This document shows positions 34,125-45,075 of a stretch of DNA of 64,000 bases, in pieces. The notes below the pieces were generated by a model. The model was given only the letters and a program-made list of their open reading frames with translations, was not told the DNA's origin and made no database searches. The DNA is taken from contig OY829651.1 of NCBI GenBank assembly GCA_963691815.1, forward strand, positions 31,321,004 through 31,385,003. The letters run 5' to 3'. How positions within the stretch are numbered: the stretch's first letter is position 1; the number at the start of each line of letters is the position of its first letter. The position numbers and the translations under genes were made by a program. This DNA is from Echiichthys vipera. Lineage: Eukaryota > Chordata > Actinopteri > Perciformes > Trachinidae.

Positions 34125-34395
34125 GTCCATCCATCCATCCATCTTCAATTGCTTGTCCCTATTGCGGAGGGTCTGGAGCCGATCCCAGCTGACATCTGCC
34201 GTGAGGCAGGGTACAACCTGGACAGGACGCCAGTCGATCACAGGGCACATAGAGACAAACATAAACAAACAACCATTCTCACCTACTGGCAACTTAGATT
34301 CATCAATGAACCTAACACCTGCATGTCTTTGGACTGTGGGAGGAAGCTGGAGAACCCAGAGAAAATATACGCAGACACGCCACCACCACACCATC
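34125..34395 (+). repeat. Dispersed teleost repeat, copy 3
   Basis: Same block order as copies at 7617 and 7985: GGAGCCGATCCCAGCTGACA, GGACAGGACGCCAGTCGATC, AACCTAACACCTGCATGTCT. It lacks the final 80 bp present in copy 1. Confidence 0.75.
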
Positions 34396-34806
34396 ATGGC
34401 ACCCCGGGCAGCCGGTAATGACTTTTATTTTATACCTTATATATGGACAGTTTTACATATCTCAGCTATTAATGCCAGCCATTCGTTCAGTCCAAAATGG
34501 AGGCTGCTCCGCGACTGCGCGAAAATGGGCAAGTAAATGGAGTGTCGCCTCTTGGTATTCTAACCATGGATGCTGCTCTGCTGATGGTGAGCATGCACTG
34601 ACGGCGGGCACAGCACATACAGGAGTCAAAAAAATGCAAGGGGTGCGCCAGTCATTTGGCTGGCAGTCAACTAAGCAGTGGTCGGCAGAAACAGTTCGAT
34701 CCCAAACGAATTAACTGCATGGGAAAGGGACTTTTTGGTCCAAAAAAGGGCCGTTAAAAAGGCAGCTGTTTCATTTTATATGGTGTGTTGTTGAGTCCAC
34801 AAGATG
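34396..34806. other. No gene seen
   Basis: Unassigned sequence between a dispersed repeat and the minisatellite. Confidence 0.4.
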
Positions 34807-34807
34807 G

Positions 34808-35110
34808 AGTTTGATTCTGAAGTTATCAAGTCAGTCTGCTTTAACTTTAATTCTAAAGTTATCAAGTCAGTCTGCCTTAAGTTTGATTCTGAAGTTATCA
34901 AGTCAGTCTGCTTTAAGTTTGATTCTGAAGTTATCAAGTCAGTCTGCTTTAACTTTAATTCTAAAGTTATCAAGTCAGTCTGCTTTAAGTTTGATTCTGA
35001 AGTTATCAAGTCAGTCTGCTTTAAGTTTGATTCTGAAGTTATCAAGTCAGTCTGCTTTAAGTTTGATTCTGAAGTTATCAAGTCAGTTTGCTTTAAGTTT
35101 GATTCTGAAT
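34808..35110. repeat. 36 bp minisatellite, about eight copies
   Basis: The unit is GAAGTTATCAAGTCAGTCTG plus CTTTAAGTTTGATTCT. A variant (TTTAACTTTAATTCTAAAG) appears in units 1 and 4, so three units form a 108 bp higher-order repeat at the start, followed by near-identical units. Because 36 is a multiple of three, several frames on both strands stay open as 12-residue peptide repeats. I do not regard these as genes. Confidence 0.93.
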
Positions 35111-35116
35111 GTATGA

Positions 35117-35927
35117 CTTGTCAGTGTGGACACGTCAGAATTTTTGCGGTTTTCACTACTACAGTACAATGTTGCATCTGCGGCTGCTGGAAATGCAACC
35201 ACACAAAGGCTACTGTACTGGGCTATTTTCATCATCATTATTTTTTTTTTTAATTATTAGATGGCATAGAGGTCCAGGGGCTATTCCCAAGAGATCCATG
35301 GCTAAAGCCCTAAATGCCAAGGTCAAACGTCCAGTGTTTTTAACCTTTCAACACCCACCAGTTTGTCAGTAATCCAGTTGTTTAGTATGTTGCCAATAAG
35401 GTGCTTATTTCAGTTGCAAGGGAAAATTAATTTAGCTTTTCTTAAAGAAAAAAACGGACCAACAACGGCAGAGTCTGTATTTGTTCATGCAACTTCAAGG
35501 ACTCTCAACAAAGCCAAATATACAGTTGGATTTTCGACAAAGCTAGCTAAAGGGAAGAAGTACAGTTAACCTATAAAGGGCTGTGTTCATGACTCAGAAG
35601 CCTAGTTAGTAACATTATGTCACTGAGTCTTATATTGATAGTCGGACCTGTTTGACAATTGTTTGACAATGACAATTAGGTTGTGTTTTTGTTTTATAAC
35701 TCAGATCTGTTTAAACAAGGGTTTAAACCATGCAGAACTGTAAAAACATGAGGCTTGAGCCCGGAAATCTGCTAATTTCTATACATTTAAGATTTGGATT
35801 CCAAGCCACACCAACACAGGCAGAACACCACACAAAATCTTTTATTACTATATTTTAAAACAAACTTGTCAAGTTAACTGCCTCTTAAAAGAGGACAGAA
35901 TTATATAAAAGCAAATGTTTTCCTATT
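35117..35927. other. No gene seen
   Basis: Unassigned AT-rich sequence with a T run at 35242-35252. Confidence 0.4.
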
Positions 35928-36007
35928 GGTGGCTCAGTGGTTAGAGCAGCCCCAAGTAAAGAGGTTGAAGGTCCTCAAGGCAGCCGTGGGTTTGACTCCG
36001 ACCTGCC
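35928..36007 (+). repeat. tRNA-derived SINE-like fragment
   Basis: GGTGGCTCAGTGGTTAGAGC matches a pol III A box, and GGGTTTGACTCCGACC about 45 bp on matches a B box with one change. The intervening part does not fold as a tRNA, so this is a tRNA-like retroposon head familiar from fish genomes and not a working tRNA gene. Confidence 0.6.
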
Positions 36008-36578
36008 TCTTTAAGGCCTGGAAATAAAAAATATCTCCATGACAACACTGAGGGGGGTGAATTTTCTTCTACCAGGCTAGTTTTTATTTTATTAGAGGTT
36101 AAAGTTTATGAATGATTAGGGGCGTGGCCTCTTGAGTGACAGCTAGCCTCTGGCCCTCACTTCTCCTCAGAGGTAAACATCAGCCTGATGGACGTATCTC
36201 CCTCCCCCCAACGTCACATACATGCCCTTTTTTGGTAAGAGGAAATGAGGCGGAGTCAAAGTCTGACAAGATGGAGACTCCCGTGGGTAAGGACGATTGG
36301 ATCAGGTTGAGAGAACAGACCCCGCCGGGTATGCTACTTCCATTTTTTATACAGTCTTTGATCAGGAGTGTGCTCCTGGGCTTACAAGTAGCTCTTGCTC
36401 TAATCTGGAAGTCAAGCGCCAGGGATTCAGTGGGGCCACTTAACCGCTGTCAGACACAGAGAGGAGGAAAAATGAGTGTGTGCATTGCAGCGCGGAAAAT
36501 TCAAAACATTCTCTCTGGTGTTTTAGCGTGAAAACTTTCCTTTCTGTAATCTTATGGAGGCCCATCAACAAGTATAGC
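36008..36578. other. No gene seen
   Basis: A GC-richer stretch (GGGGCGTGGCCTCTTGAGTG at 36120) resembles a common fish repeat from memory. No second copy here. Open frames lack motifs. Confidence 0.35.
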
Positions 36579-37144
36579 TGTCATCATCGCTCCGGCTCCA
36601 TAGAAGAGACGATCCAGTCGGCGACAGCGTGTTTCGGGTCACTTGCCCTTCCTCCTGTGGCTCCGGTCTGCTGTGTTCCCAGATTACCTGATTGTTTCCA
36701 CCTGTGTCACCTCCCTCATGTGTTAATAGTCCTCATCTGTAAGTGTTGCCTCGTCTTTATTTCTGTTTCCATGAGCAACTCTGCAGAAGAGTGAATTTTT
36801 GTTTTCTAAAGTTTTTTGGTCAGTTTGTGTTGCTAGTTAAATCTCATAGTGCCTTTGTTTTTCCTCCTGGTGAGTGATTTCTTTTGTGTAACTTTCAGAG
36901 ATCGATATTCAGATCAGTGTAGTTCTTGCCTGTTGTCTTTTCCTCCCTCTGGAGCTATTTTTTTAGTTTATTTGTTTGATGATTTTTGCCACGTCTGTTT
37001 TCTTTATTAATTTCTTCGTCCGAACTGACGAGTAAAGAGTTTTTATAGCCTGTTTCTTAAGATCTTACCTAGGGTGTCAAAAATAAAGCCTGCATCGCTC
37101 GTTCCCTGACTGCATTTGAGTCCTCATTTTACCAAGTCCTAACA
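36579..37144 (+). mobile_element. Candidate solo LTR (TGTCA...TAACA repeat), copy 3
   Basis: It aligns with the inverse complement of copy 1 through GGTCACTTGCCCTTCCTC, GATTGTTTCCACCTGTG and the end TGCATTTGAGTCCTCATTTT. In this orientation AATAAA (37081-37086) lies 60 bp before the 3' end, as expected for R-U5. Ends are TGTCA and TAACA. No clear target duplication. The orientation of transcription is inferred only from that signal. Confidence 0.45.
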
Positions 37145-37844
37145 CTGTAAACATGTTCTCAGAAACACAAAATATATGTATGAACCTGAAAATGATTCAA
37201 ATGGGTCCACTTTTAATGTCTGTGATTTCAAAGGTTTTCACATCACATAAACACACCACGCAGAGTAGACTTCCAAATAATTCAGCAATTTCCACTGCAT
37301 TATAACAAAGCACAATGCATAAAGCCTGGCAAAGTGGATTTCCACAGTGTACGGAAATGAATCGAGACTACACTAAAGCTGTTCATCAATACAACCTTGT
37401 AGTTAACAAAGGCTCCTGAGCTCTTGTTGTTGCTTGTACCTGGCTTGTAATCCTCTTGTGCTGTCTGTGTTTTCAAGGCCTTTCTCTTGTTTAATAGTGA
37501 AGCCTCACCAGTCACCACCAGACAGCAAAGAAAAGAGCTGTGAAGCTTTCCTTCCTGCTATCAGCTACAACTACTGCTGCGTCCAGTTTCACCTGCCCCT
37601 ATTCAGAAGAGAGATTTGTGTTGTAAACGGTGAGGCAGAGCAGGAACAACATTAAAACTCATTGGATGAGCTGTTTGAAGGTAGTGAAAGAAGTTGTGTG
37701 TAGGAAGCTGTTTAGAAAGCTGCAGGTGCTTTAAATGAACACACTGATAGATATTTCTCTCCCCTTTTTCTTTCTACTATAAGCCATCCTGAAACACTTT
37801 CAGTTTACGAACCAAGATCCAAAACTATAAACCAAGGTAAATAA
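37145..37844. other. No gene seen
   Basis: Unassigned sequence. Confidence 0.4.
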
Positions 37845-37922
37845 TCAGGTCCAGTTGCTTTTGACTGAAATTGCTTTGGGGATAACGATGACCTGGACAA
37901 ATGAGAACATTCACAGGTGTGA
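37845..37922 (+). repeat. Penelope 3'-terminal fragment
   Basis: GTCCAGTTGCTTTTGACTGA and GATAACGATGACCTGGACAA match the inverse complement of 46930-46995, the extreme 3' end of the Penelope element. About 78 bp only. Confidence 0.75.
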
Positions 37923-38717
37923 AAAAGTAATCTCATTTTGAAAAATTATGCAGGAAAGCTATGTCATACTCACAAATCAAGCTGTCGTCCTTAATGTTGG
38001 ATGTAAATGGGGGAAAGTTCTTGGGTTTGATAGCAGAGGCCTGGATTTGCATCCTGTTTCACAGTGGAAACAGTGTTTACTTAGTTGACCGTGATCATTC
38101 CCTAATCTCAAGTGGTATAATTGCTTAAACACAAAGGATAAGACAGCTGTTATTATATGTTTATAATTGAAAAATTAATTCAATTAATAACTTAATCAAT
38201 AACATAAGAGCAGTAAACAACGTTCAGGTATTAGTATAACCCTCAGCTGTTACCCGGGGAACAAACAATGATTTCAAAAGGCATAGAAATGGTCTAAAAA
38301 TAATTTATTTAGAGAAATGTTCTTTGTCCTATGCATTGTAAAACATAATATATCTTAATAACAGAAGTAAACGTAAAAATAACTTAAACTTGGAAAAAAA
38401 GTCACTCATTCCAAGAATTTAACTTCACTCAAAAATGAACTGATGAAGTAGTAACTCAGTTGTCCTGAGTGCACTAAAATTGTGGAGGATTTTAAAATTC
38501 CAGTTTGTTCCACTGAATAATCTTTTTTGAGTTTGTCAAAGTCCTGAAGACCAGGGTGCGCTATAATTCTAATTTATTTATTTTTTGTTTTTATTACAGT
38601 TTATACATTTATAGATTTGATGTTTGTCATTTAAAAAAAGTTTTACTAAACTAACCAGCCACTGTTTTGATAATTGATTAATTCTTTAAGTAAGCCTTTT
38701 CAAGTAAAAATGACAAT
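37923..38717. other. No gene seen
   Basis: AT-rich unassigned sequence up to the pogo insertion. Confidence 0.45.
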
Positions 38718-38719
38718 TA

Positions 38720-40424
38720 CCGTATTTTCGCGACTATAAGGCGCATATAAACGTCTTTTTTTTTTCTCAAAATGTGCGGCGCGCCCAATAGTGCGGTGCG
38801 CCCTATGTGTGTTACTGCGGACGTTGTTGAGACCACCGAGAGAACGTTCAAGGGGGATAGTGGGCGTGGCTTGTGTATAAAAGAACAGGTATGTGCTTAA
38901 TGCAAAACATTGTTGTCTTAACAACCCTGAGAATGGCAAAGAGACACGCATATGAAGCACAGTTTAAACTGAAGGCTATCAGCTACGCAGAGGAACATGG
39001 AAATCGAGCAGCCGCGAGAGAACTCAAGATTAATGAATCGATGGTTCGCAAGTGGAGGAAGATGGAAAACGAACTCCGACAGGTGAAGAAGACGCTGCTG
39101 AGTTTCCGCGGACATAAGGCCAGGTGGCCCGAGTTGGAGGAAAGACTGGAGCGGTGGATCATTGAGCAAAGAACGAGTGGGGCGAGCGTTTCGACGGTCA
39201 CTATTCGACTAAAAGCAGTAACGCTAGCAGAAGAAATGAAAATTGAACATTTTCAAGGAGGTCCGTCGTGGTGCTTTCGTTTTATGAAACGGTGCCATTT
39301 TTCCATCCGGACCAGGACTACAGTAGCGCAGCAGCGTCCGGCGGATTATAATGAAAAGCTGGCGAGCTTCCACTCCTTCTGCGGCAAACACATCGCCGAC
39401 AAAAGCATCCAGCCAAGCCACATCACCAACATGGACGAGGTGCCGCTCACTTTCGACATCCCGGTGAGTCACACGGTGGAGAAGAAGGGGACAAGAACGG
39501 TAGCGATACGCACAACGGGGTATGAAAAAGCTTCCTTTACTGTTGTGCTTGGCTGCCACGCAAATGGACAGAAACTGCCGCCTATGGTGATTTTTAAGAG
39601 GAAGACTTTGCCTAAAGAGACTTTTCCAGCTGGAGTCATTATTAAGGCAAATGAAAAGGGCTGGATGGATGAGGAGATGATGAAAGCGTGGCTGAGGGAG
39701 GTGTATGTAAGGAGACCAGGTGGCTTTTTCCGCGCATCACCATCGCTGTTAATCTGTGACTCCATGCGTGCCCATCTCACAGCTGATGTGAAAAACACGG
39801 TGAAACAAATGAACGCTGTGCTTACTGTTATTCCGGGAGGTCTGACAAAAGAACTTCAACCGCTCGACATCGGCGTGAACCGGCCGTTTAAAGTAAGGCT
39901 GCGAGCGGCGTGGGAGCGATGGATGACCGACGGAGACCACAGTTTCACCAAAAGTGGAAGGCAGCGCCGGGCAAGTTACGCCACAGTTTGCGGATGGATT
40001 GTAGATGCTTGGGCTAACGTGTCTGCTGGCACTGTTGTTCGAGCTTTCGCAAAAGCCGGCATCATTTCCGAGGAGCCGCACGGCACGGAAAGTGACTCTG
40101 ACAGCGAAGAAGGGGAAACTGGCATGTCTGATTTAGCGCAGCTGTTTAATTCAGAAACAGAGGATGATGACTTTGATGGCTTTGATTAAATACTTTGTAA
40201 TAAATACATGTAATAAATACATGAAATACATACTCAGTTTTGCTCCCGCTCTATTTTTAAATACGCAGTAGAGGTATTTAAACGTAGTAGAGAATATGTA
40301 CCGGTATATAAAACCCGCGCCCTATAATCCGGTGCGCCGTATGTGTGTGTTAAATACAGAAATGGCACACATAACTGAGACTGCGCCCTTTAGTACGGTG
40401 CGCCGTATGGTCGTGAAAATACGG
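38720..40424 (+). mobile_element. Pogo-type transposon, apparently intact
   Basis: Inverted ends CCGTATTTTCGCGACTATAA and CCGTATTTTCACGACCATAC bound 1,705 bp flanked by TA (38718-38719 and 40425-40426). Subterminal GGTGCGCC..TATGTGTGT motifs recur near both ends (38795, 40331, 40398) and may be transposase binding sites. The single gene has no stop or frameshift. A small deletion derivative of a related pogo family sits at 61205-61913. Confidence 0.93.
38933..40189 (+). CDS. Pogo-type transposase, 418 aa, uninterrupted
   Basis: A DDE/D transposase of the pogo/Tigger branch of Tc1/mariner, acting in the nucleus on its own element ends. The chosen start MAKRHAYEAQFKLKAISYAE matches the family start; an upstream in-frame ATG at 38873 would add 20 residues. 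A psq-type HTH spans about residues 5-45 (NRAAARELKINESMVRKW) and a CENP-B-like HTH about 64-125. The catalytic core shows TNMDEVP (D168), LLICDSMRAHL (D276) and KELQPLDIGVN (D312), consistent with a DD..D triad. The C-terminus (about 375-418) is acidic. All expected parts are present, so it could be functional or recently so. Host domestication is an alternative, but the intact inverted ends argue against it. Confidence 0.92.
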   Translation: MAKRHAYEAQFKLKAISYAEEHGNRAAARELKINESMVRKWRKMENELRQVKKTLLSFRGHKARWPELEERLERWIIEQRTSGASVSTVTIRLKAVTLAEEMKIEHFQGGPSWCFRFMKRCHFSIRTRTTVAQQRPADYNEKLASFHSFCGKHIADKSIQPSHITNMDEVPLTFDIPVSHTVEKKGTRTVAIRTTGYEKASFTVVLGCHANGQKLPPMVIFKRKTLPKETFPAGVIIKANEKGWMDEEMMKAWLREVYVRRPGGFFRASPSLLICDSMRAHLTADVKNTVKQMNAVLTVIPGGLTKELQPLDIGVNRPFKVRLRAAWERWMTDGDHSFTKSGRQRRASYATVCGWIVDAWANVSAGTVVRAFAKAGIISEEPHGTESDSDSEEGETGMSDLAQLFNSETEDDDFDGFD

Positions 40425-40426
40425 TA

Positions 40427-40940
40427 TATTGTGTTTGCAGCTTCGCAAATGTGATTATTTTTGTTGTTGTTTTGGTGTATATTTAAGTTATAGACTGATG
40501 GTTGAACTGATGGTTGTGATGGTACAGCAAACAAAGGAGGGGAAGCTAATTTTCCCAGCCTACATCATAAATGTGTTTGTTTATATATGTAAATTCTACC
40601 CTTCCTTCCATTTCAAGAAAATGATCTGTGACCCTGTCATACCAACTAGGCGTCCTTCAATGGCAACAGAGCTAGGCTGCTTAAATGCCAGCATTTATCC
40701 AATGAGCGTCTAGTTTGGCTGCAGTAGAACAACCCGCTCTACCTTTCCCATTGAAGTCAGTAGAAGCTGAGCGTCAGACTGTGTAAAGTGCTGTGGTGCT
40801 GTGGGGATGAATGAGAAGGAAGCTGCTCCGGTTACCTGTGATAATTAGCTGATTCTGTATAAAAGATGATGGTTTTCTAGCGGGGATTTAGGGGAAGGTT
40901 CTATGATGCTCAGTTATTTCATAAATGTGGTACATCTAGA
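40427..40940. other. No gene seen
   Basis: Unassigned sequence. Confidence 0.4.
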
Positions 40941-41146
40941 GCAGTGGTCTTCAATCCCGCTCCTAAAGAGCTACTCTCCTGCATGTTTCAGGTTTCTCTC
41001 TACTCTAACACACCTGATGTAACGATCTGTTTGTTATTAGGCAGCTGAAGCTTGTCAAGGCTTTGATAACCATTAAAATGAGGTGTGTTAGAGTTGGCAG
41101 ATATCTAAAAACCGCAGGGCAGTAGCTCTCCAGAGCTCAAGAAAAA
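40941..41146. repeat. hAT-like MITE
   Basis: It starts GCAGTGGTCTTCAATCCCGC and carries AAGAGCTACTCTCCTGCATG near the left. Near the right, CGCAGGGCAGTAGCTCTCCA is the inverse of the same block. AACACACCTGATG and GAGGTGTGTTAGAG are a second inverted pair. A common fish MITE type by memory. The outermost right end is eroded. Confidence 0.6.
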
Positions 41147-42479
41147 ACATGTGTGGCTCTAAAAATGCATAGGTATATTAGCTTAAAACAAAAGTGGAGA
41201 GGTGTTTTAACATTAAAGTGTTATGTATTGACATTTGAATGTTCATCATTTAACTAAATAAATGTTTTAAGTTGTCCCAGATATGTGTATGTATTGTGTT
41301 CATGCAAAAAGGTTTAAGGCGACTACTTTCCCTCAAATGAAATGAGGAGCTTCAAGTTGTCACAACTAGAATGTAATAATTTGATTTAATGTAAGAAAAC
41401 TGCGTAAATATAATAATAAAATATAAGTGGTAACATTTGTATAAAGATGCATTCAAGTTAGTCTTACTTAATACAGTGTTCTGTTTACACACATTAAATA
41501 CATTTGGATAAATGCTAAATGTTAAGAGTGCAAAAAACGCAATAGTTTAAGTTTAATTAACCAAATGGAATTAATACTATTATACTTTATTGACTTTTGT
41601 TACCTTAGCAATAAATATTAGTTAATTGTAGTCAAAATAAATAATTTTCTATGCTTAAGTTGTTTTCGGTCATTTTCCGGCAATGTTTCCTCAAACCATT
41701 TGAGTTGAACTAACTCATCAGCTTTTACAGTGTCAGGAAAAGAATGGACTCCAGTGGAGGAACATGGCTAGTGATGAGCAAATTAAGCTTCATGAAGCAT
41801 TTTCTTTATTTTCTGAGCCCTCTAGATGGCACTCTCTGTTCAACTAGTTGTTGACAGCACACTGAATTACCATTATATTACCCCTTTTCTTTAAACCAAG
41901 AAAAATAACTTGTGGGGTCAACACATTTGACTAAATTCTGCCGGGATTGTGGTTTGTTCTGTCAAAATTAGTTGAGATCCCTAACCTGCTTAGACCAACA
42001 CGCAGTCTCCAACTTATGCAAGTTAAGATAGAAAAGGGGAGACTGTGGTAAATTTCAGCTAGGCCACTAGATGGTAATACTGAGCACACAAAAATATGTA
42101 ATAAAAAAGGATGATTAATAGCTGCCATAGCATGTTATCTTCAATCATAACTTGATAGTAGTAGTCATTAATAATAAATGTTGTATGGAATCTCATGTGT
42201 ATTGATTCTTTAAAACTGAATTAAGGGTTTTTTAATTAAGATTAATAAGTGATTTAATGGTAAGAGTAATAGATAGATATGTACAATGAACAATCACTGA
42301 CAAAAAACAGAAGTAAATCACAAAATATTGTATGTGTGTACGTGACTAAGTGCCGGATGGCTTTCACTGGAAAGTCCGGGGGAGAAGATTGGGGAAGTGA
42401 AACTGTATTTGGAAAGTACCGAGAATGTGTAGCTGTGGATCGGCACGTAGGCCTATTCATATATTGAAATATACAACTG
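41147..42479. other. No gene seen
   Basis: AT-rich. AAGCTTCATGAAGC at 41789 and nearby GAGCCCTCTAGATGGCAC resemble a dispersed repeat, but no clear ends were found. Confidence 0.4.
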
Positions 42480-43063
42480 TATAACACACCCAGAGTCAAG
42501 AAGTTCTGATATCTATTCTAAAAACTCCAGCATTTATGCTTGTTACAAAGGCGTGGTTTATGTGTCTGCTTGTGCGTGCATATGTGTATTTCAGAAGAAA
42601 CAGTTGCTCCAGCCATTTTTCTCCCTGCGCGTAGGAGTAGCCTCTGTATAGCAGGAGTCTTCTTCTTTATCTGTGAAAAAAGCACAGCACGTACAGCAAT
42701 TACCCTAATCTCAACTAATTTTGCCAGGTGCATATTTGCAACATGGCTAGTTCATTGTCTTTGTGACCTTGACTGACTGACTGTTCCTGTGCTTTTAGAG
42801 AAAGCATTTACAGATTGAGTCAAAAGTTTGTTTGCTTTGCTGGAAGCAGAAAAGTTTGAGCTTTGACTAATAATCACTATCACACTTTTAAATGATCATA
42901 CCTAATAATCACACTTATCACATTCTTATTAATCATTACTAATACACGTTAACATATGATTATTAATTATTCAATCACTGATTATCACACTCTTATCAAT
43001 CATTACTAATACACATACTAACACATGATTATGATACTTCACACAATGATTTTTAATTCTTCA
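42480..43063 (-). mobile_element. Solo or truncated LTR of the 55-63 kb endogenous retrovirus family
   Basis: The inverse complement starts TGAAGAATTAA at 43063, exactly as the LTRs at 54998 and 62641. It follows their order: AATCATGTGTTAG, ATTAGTAATGATT, TTTTCTGCTT, AGTCAGTCAAGGTCACAAAG, TGAACTAGCC, ACCACGCCTTTGTAACAAG and TCTTGACTCTG. The U3 repeat is present twice. Similarity fades after the TCTTGACTCTG block, so U5 is missing or diverged. No internal retroviral sequence adjoins it. It is clearly older than the 55 kb copy. Confidence 0.8.
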
Positions 43064-43706
43064 ACTTCTCATGTAAACAGTAGTTACATGTTTTGTTGGA
43101 CGTGTGTGAAGCCAGGAAGAGCTGGGAGCACTCAACTTTGGGGTTACGTTGTTCCGAGCTCCAAGTTCCGACTTTCAGTGTAAATTGAAAACCCCTTAAG
43201 GCACGTCTCTCACTCCCCAGGGTCCTAAAGAGGAACTGGTAGCTGTTCCTGTGCCTGTTGATCAGACCATTGTCTATTATCACAGAGCAGTCGATTTCAA
43301 TTAAATGAAGAAACAAAATGAAAAAACAAAAAACAGAGGGTTTTTTCAAAAAAGAAACAATGTAAGTAGGCTATCCTACGCCTGTTGACTTTCCCAGATC
43401 GTTTTGTAATGTTGAGACATTACTAAACGGCATTAATAAATGGCATTTGCACTTACCTGAAGTAGGCTAAATGTAAGATAAGTCTTTTTAGACCGTAAGT
43501 GAATAGCTTTTATTTTTATTTTTTTCATCATACATGGCTAGTGTTGATCCGGTCGGCCTTTGTTTAACATTGTTGTTGTTTATCCATGATTTCAAATAAG
43601 AATTCTCCAATGGCTTTTTAGTGCAAACCATTGACCCATGGGCTATTACAAAAGTAACTATTTGAGCGCTAGTTAAAACCCAAATTACACAAAAATAACT
43701 TATTGA
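43064..43706. other. No gene seen
   Basis: Unassigned sequence. Confidence 0.4.
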
Positions 43707-44190
43707 GTGGAAATCATTTGCTGTCAGCTTGGTCTCCCCCAGTTCAAAGATCTCATCTGCATCCCTGTGCAAGACAATGTCTCCTGTCACATTGTAAAAC
43801 AGGTGAAGCAGTTCCTTGAAGCTAAGATTATTGAAACAATGAAACGTCCAGCCCAGAGTCCAGATCTAAACCCTGTAGAGAATCTCTGGAATATCCTTGG
43901 TAACAAAGTAATGTGTAAGAAACCCACTCCAGTTAGTGAACTGTGGAAGAGACTGAGTCAGAATGGACCAAGATCAAACCAGAGCAGTGTGAAAAACTAG
44001 TGATGTCCTGTGGGCGCAGATGAGCTGAAGTCATTCAAAGCAGTGGTCTCTACACTTCCTATTCAATTTTGAATCCTATAGAAGAAAACATTGTTGAAAT
44101 CTTTTGCTAGTACAGCAGTGGTACAGCCACAGCGGATATTCTATGAAATTCTGAACAATAAAAAATAACAGTATTTTAGAATAAATACTT
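43707..44190 (+). pseudogene. Tc1-like transposase C-terminal part and 3' end
   Basis: The frame carries QDNVSCHIVKQVKQFLE (second catalytic Asp) and AQSPDLNPVENLWNILG (Glu of the triad), then PTPVSELWKRL. A frameshift near 43980 separates it from EQCEKLVMSCG. The N-terminal HTHs and first Asp are missing. The stretch 44060-44190 (CAGTGGTACAGCCACAGCGG ...) is the element end, shared in inverse form with 2785 and 53946. Confidence 0.8.
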
Positions 44191-44491
44191 TGTTCTCTCA
44201 TTTTCTCCCCTGGTATATTTCTCTTGTAAATCTTTCCAGCCTAGCAGTGTGGCTCATGAGATGGTTGGCCCACCTGTCGAAGACTGAAATAAAGTATTAC
44301 ATGGATGGCCAAGACATTCCCTGAGCAGGCTGAATCCTTCCGAGGATGACTGACTTTTCCTCTAGAGCCACTAATACCATCATTTTATATGAATGAATCT
44401 TTGTGTTCATTCTAAAATTAGAAAGAGATTCTAACTGAAGAATGTTGTTCCAGAGCTGTTTAAGTGATATCTTATCCTGCTGTTGTTACGC
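44191..44491. other. No gene seen
   Basis: Unassigned sequence. Confidence 0.4.
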
Positions 44492-45075
44492 CCTGAAAAG
44501 GGGAGTGAATGAATGAAACTCTCGGACACGATACTTCTCTTCTGGCAGCTTCATTCAGAATGAATTGTTTACACAATTATATTCACAAATAGCATCAGGG
44601 TAGAAAAACATAAAACGTTCAGATAATCAATAACCAACATTTCAAATATTAATATTATCTATAATTGCAATGAACCAAATAATATTCAATAGTAAGCAAT
44701 TTAGTCTTTTAGCCAATTAATTCACACTATAAACAACAACATTCATTACTAAATATACACATAAACAGTCAGTTATGCACACAATATGCGCTGTGCCTGC
44801 GGTCACGTGACGCTCTGTGCCTGGGACGGCGCGACGGAGTTTAGCTAGCTGCTAGTTAGCGTCTCGGTTAGCGCCACTCCAGAACCCGAACATTAATACC
44901 CAAAACACCAAACTCAGTCGGCTCATCAGCAGAACAACATCTCAAACATATTATTTTACCATTCCAATAACATCAACTCCATAACCACTCTATACATCCT
45001 CTACCTGAAAAGGGGAGTGAATGAATGAAACTCTCGGACACGATACTTCTCTTCTGGCAGCTTCATTCAGAATGA
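44492..45075. repeat. 72 bp perfect direct repeat flanking 440 bp
   Basis: The 72 bases from CCTGAAAAGGGGAGTGAATG to CTTCATTCAGAATGA occur at 44492-44563 and again at 45004-45075 without a difference. The sequence between is AT-rich with a CG-richer part near 44790-44880 and has no coding capacity. The layout resembles terminal direct repeats of a tiny retroelement or a segmental duplication. Confidence 0.9.

Noticed and set aside
34808..35110. Regular ~36 bp repeats that might suggest a CRISPR array
   Set aside because: The units are contiguous with no spacers, and the DNA is eukaryotic.
34776..35253. 149-codon and 101-codon frames over the 36 bp repeat
   Set aside because: The frames are open only because the unit is a multiple of three; three frames on both strands are equally open.
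35928..36007. Functional tRNA gene
   Set aside because: A and B box-like blocks exist, but no cloverleaf with a paired acceptor stem can be drawn; the same applies to 51708-51775.
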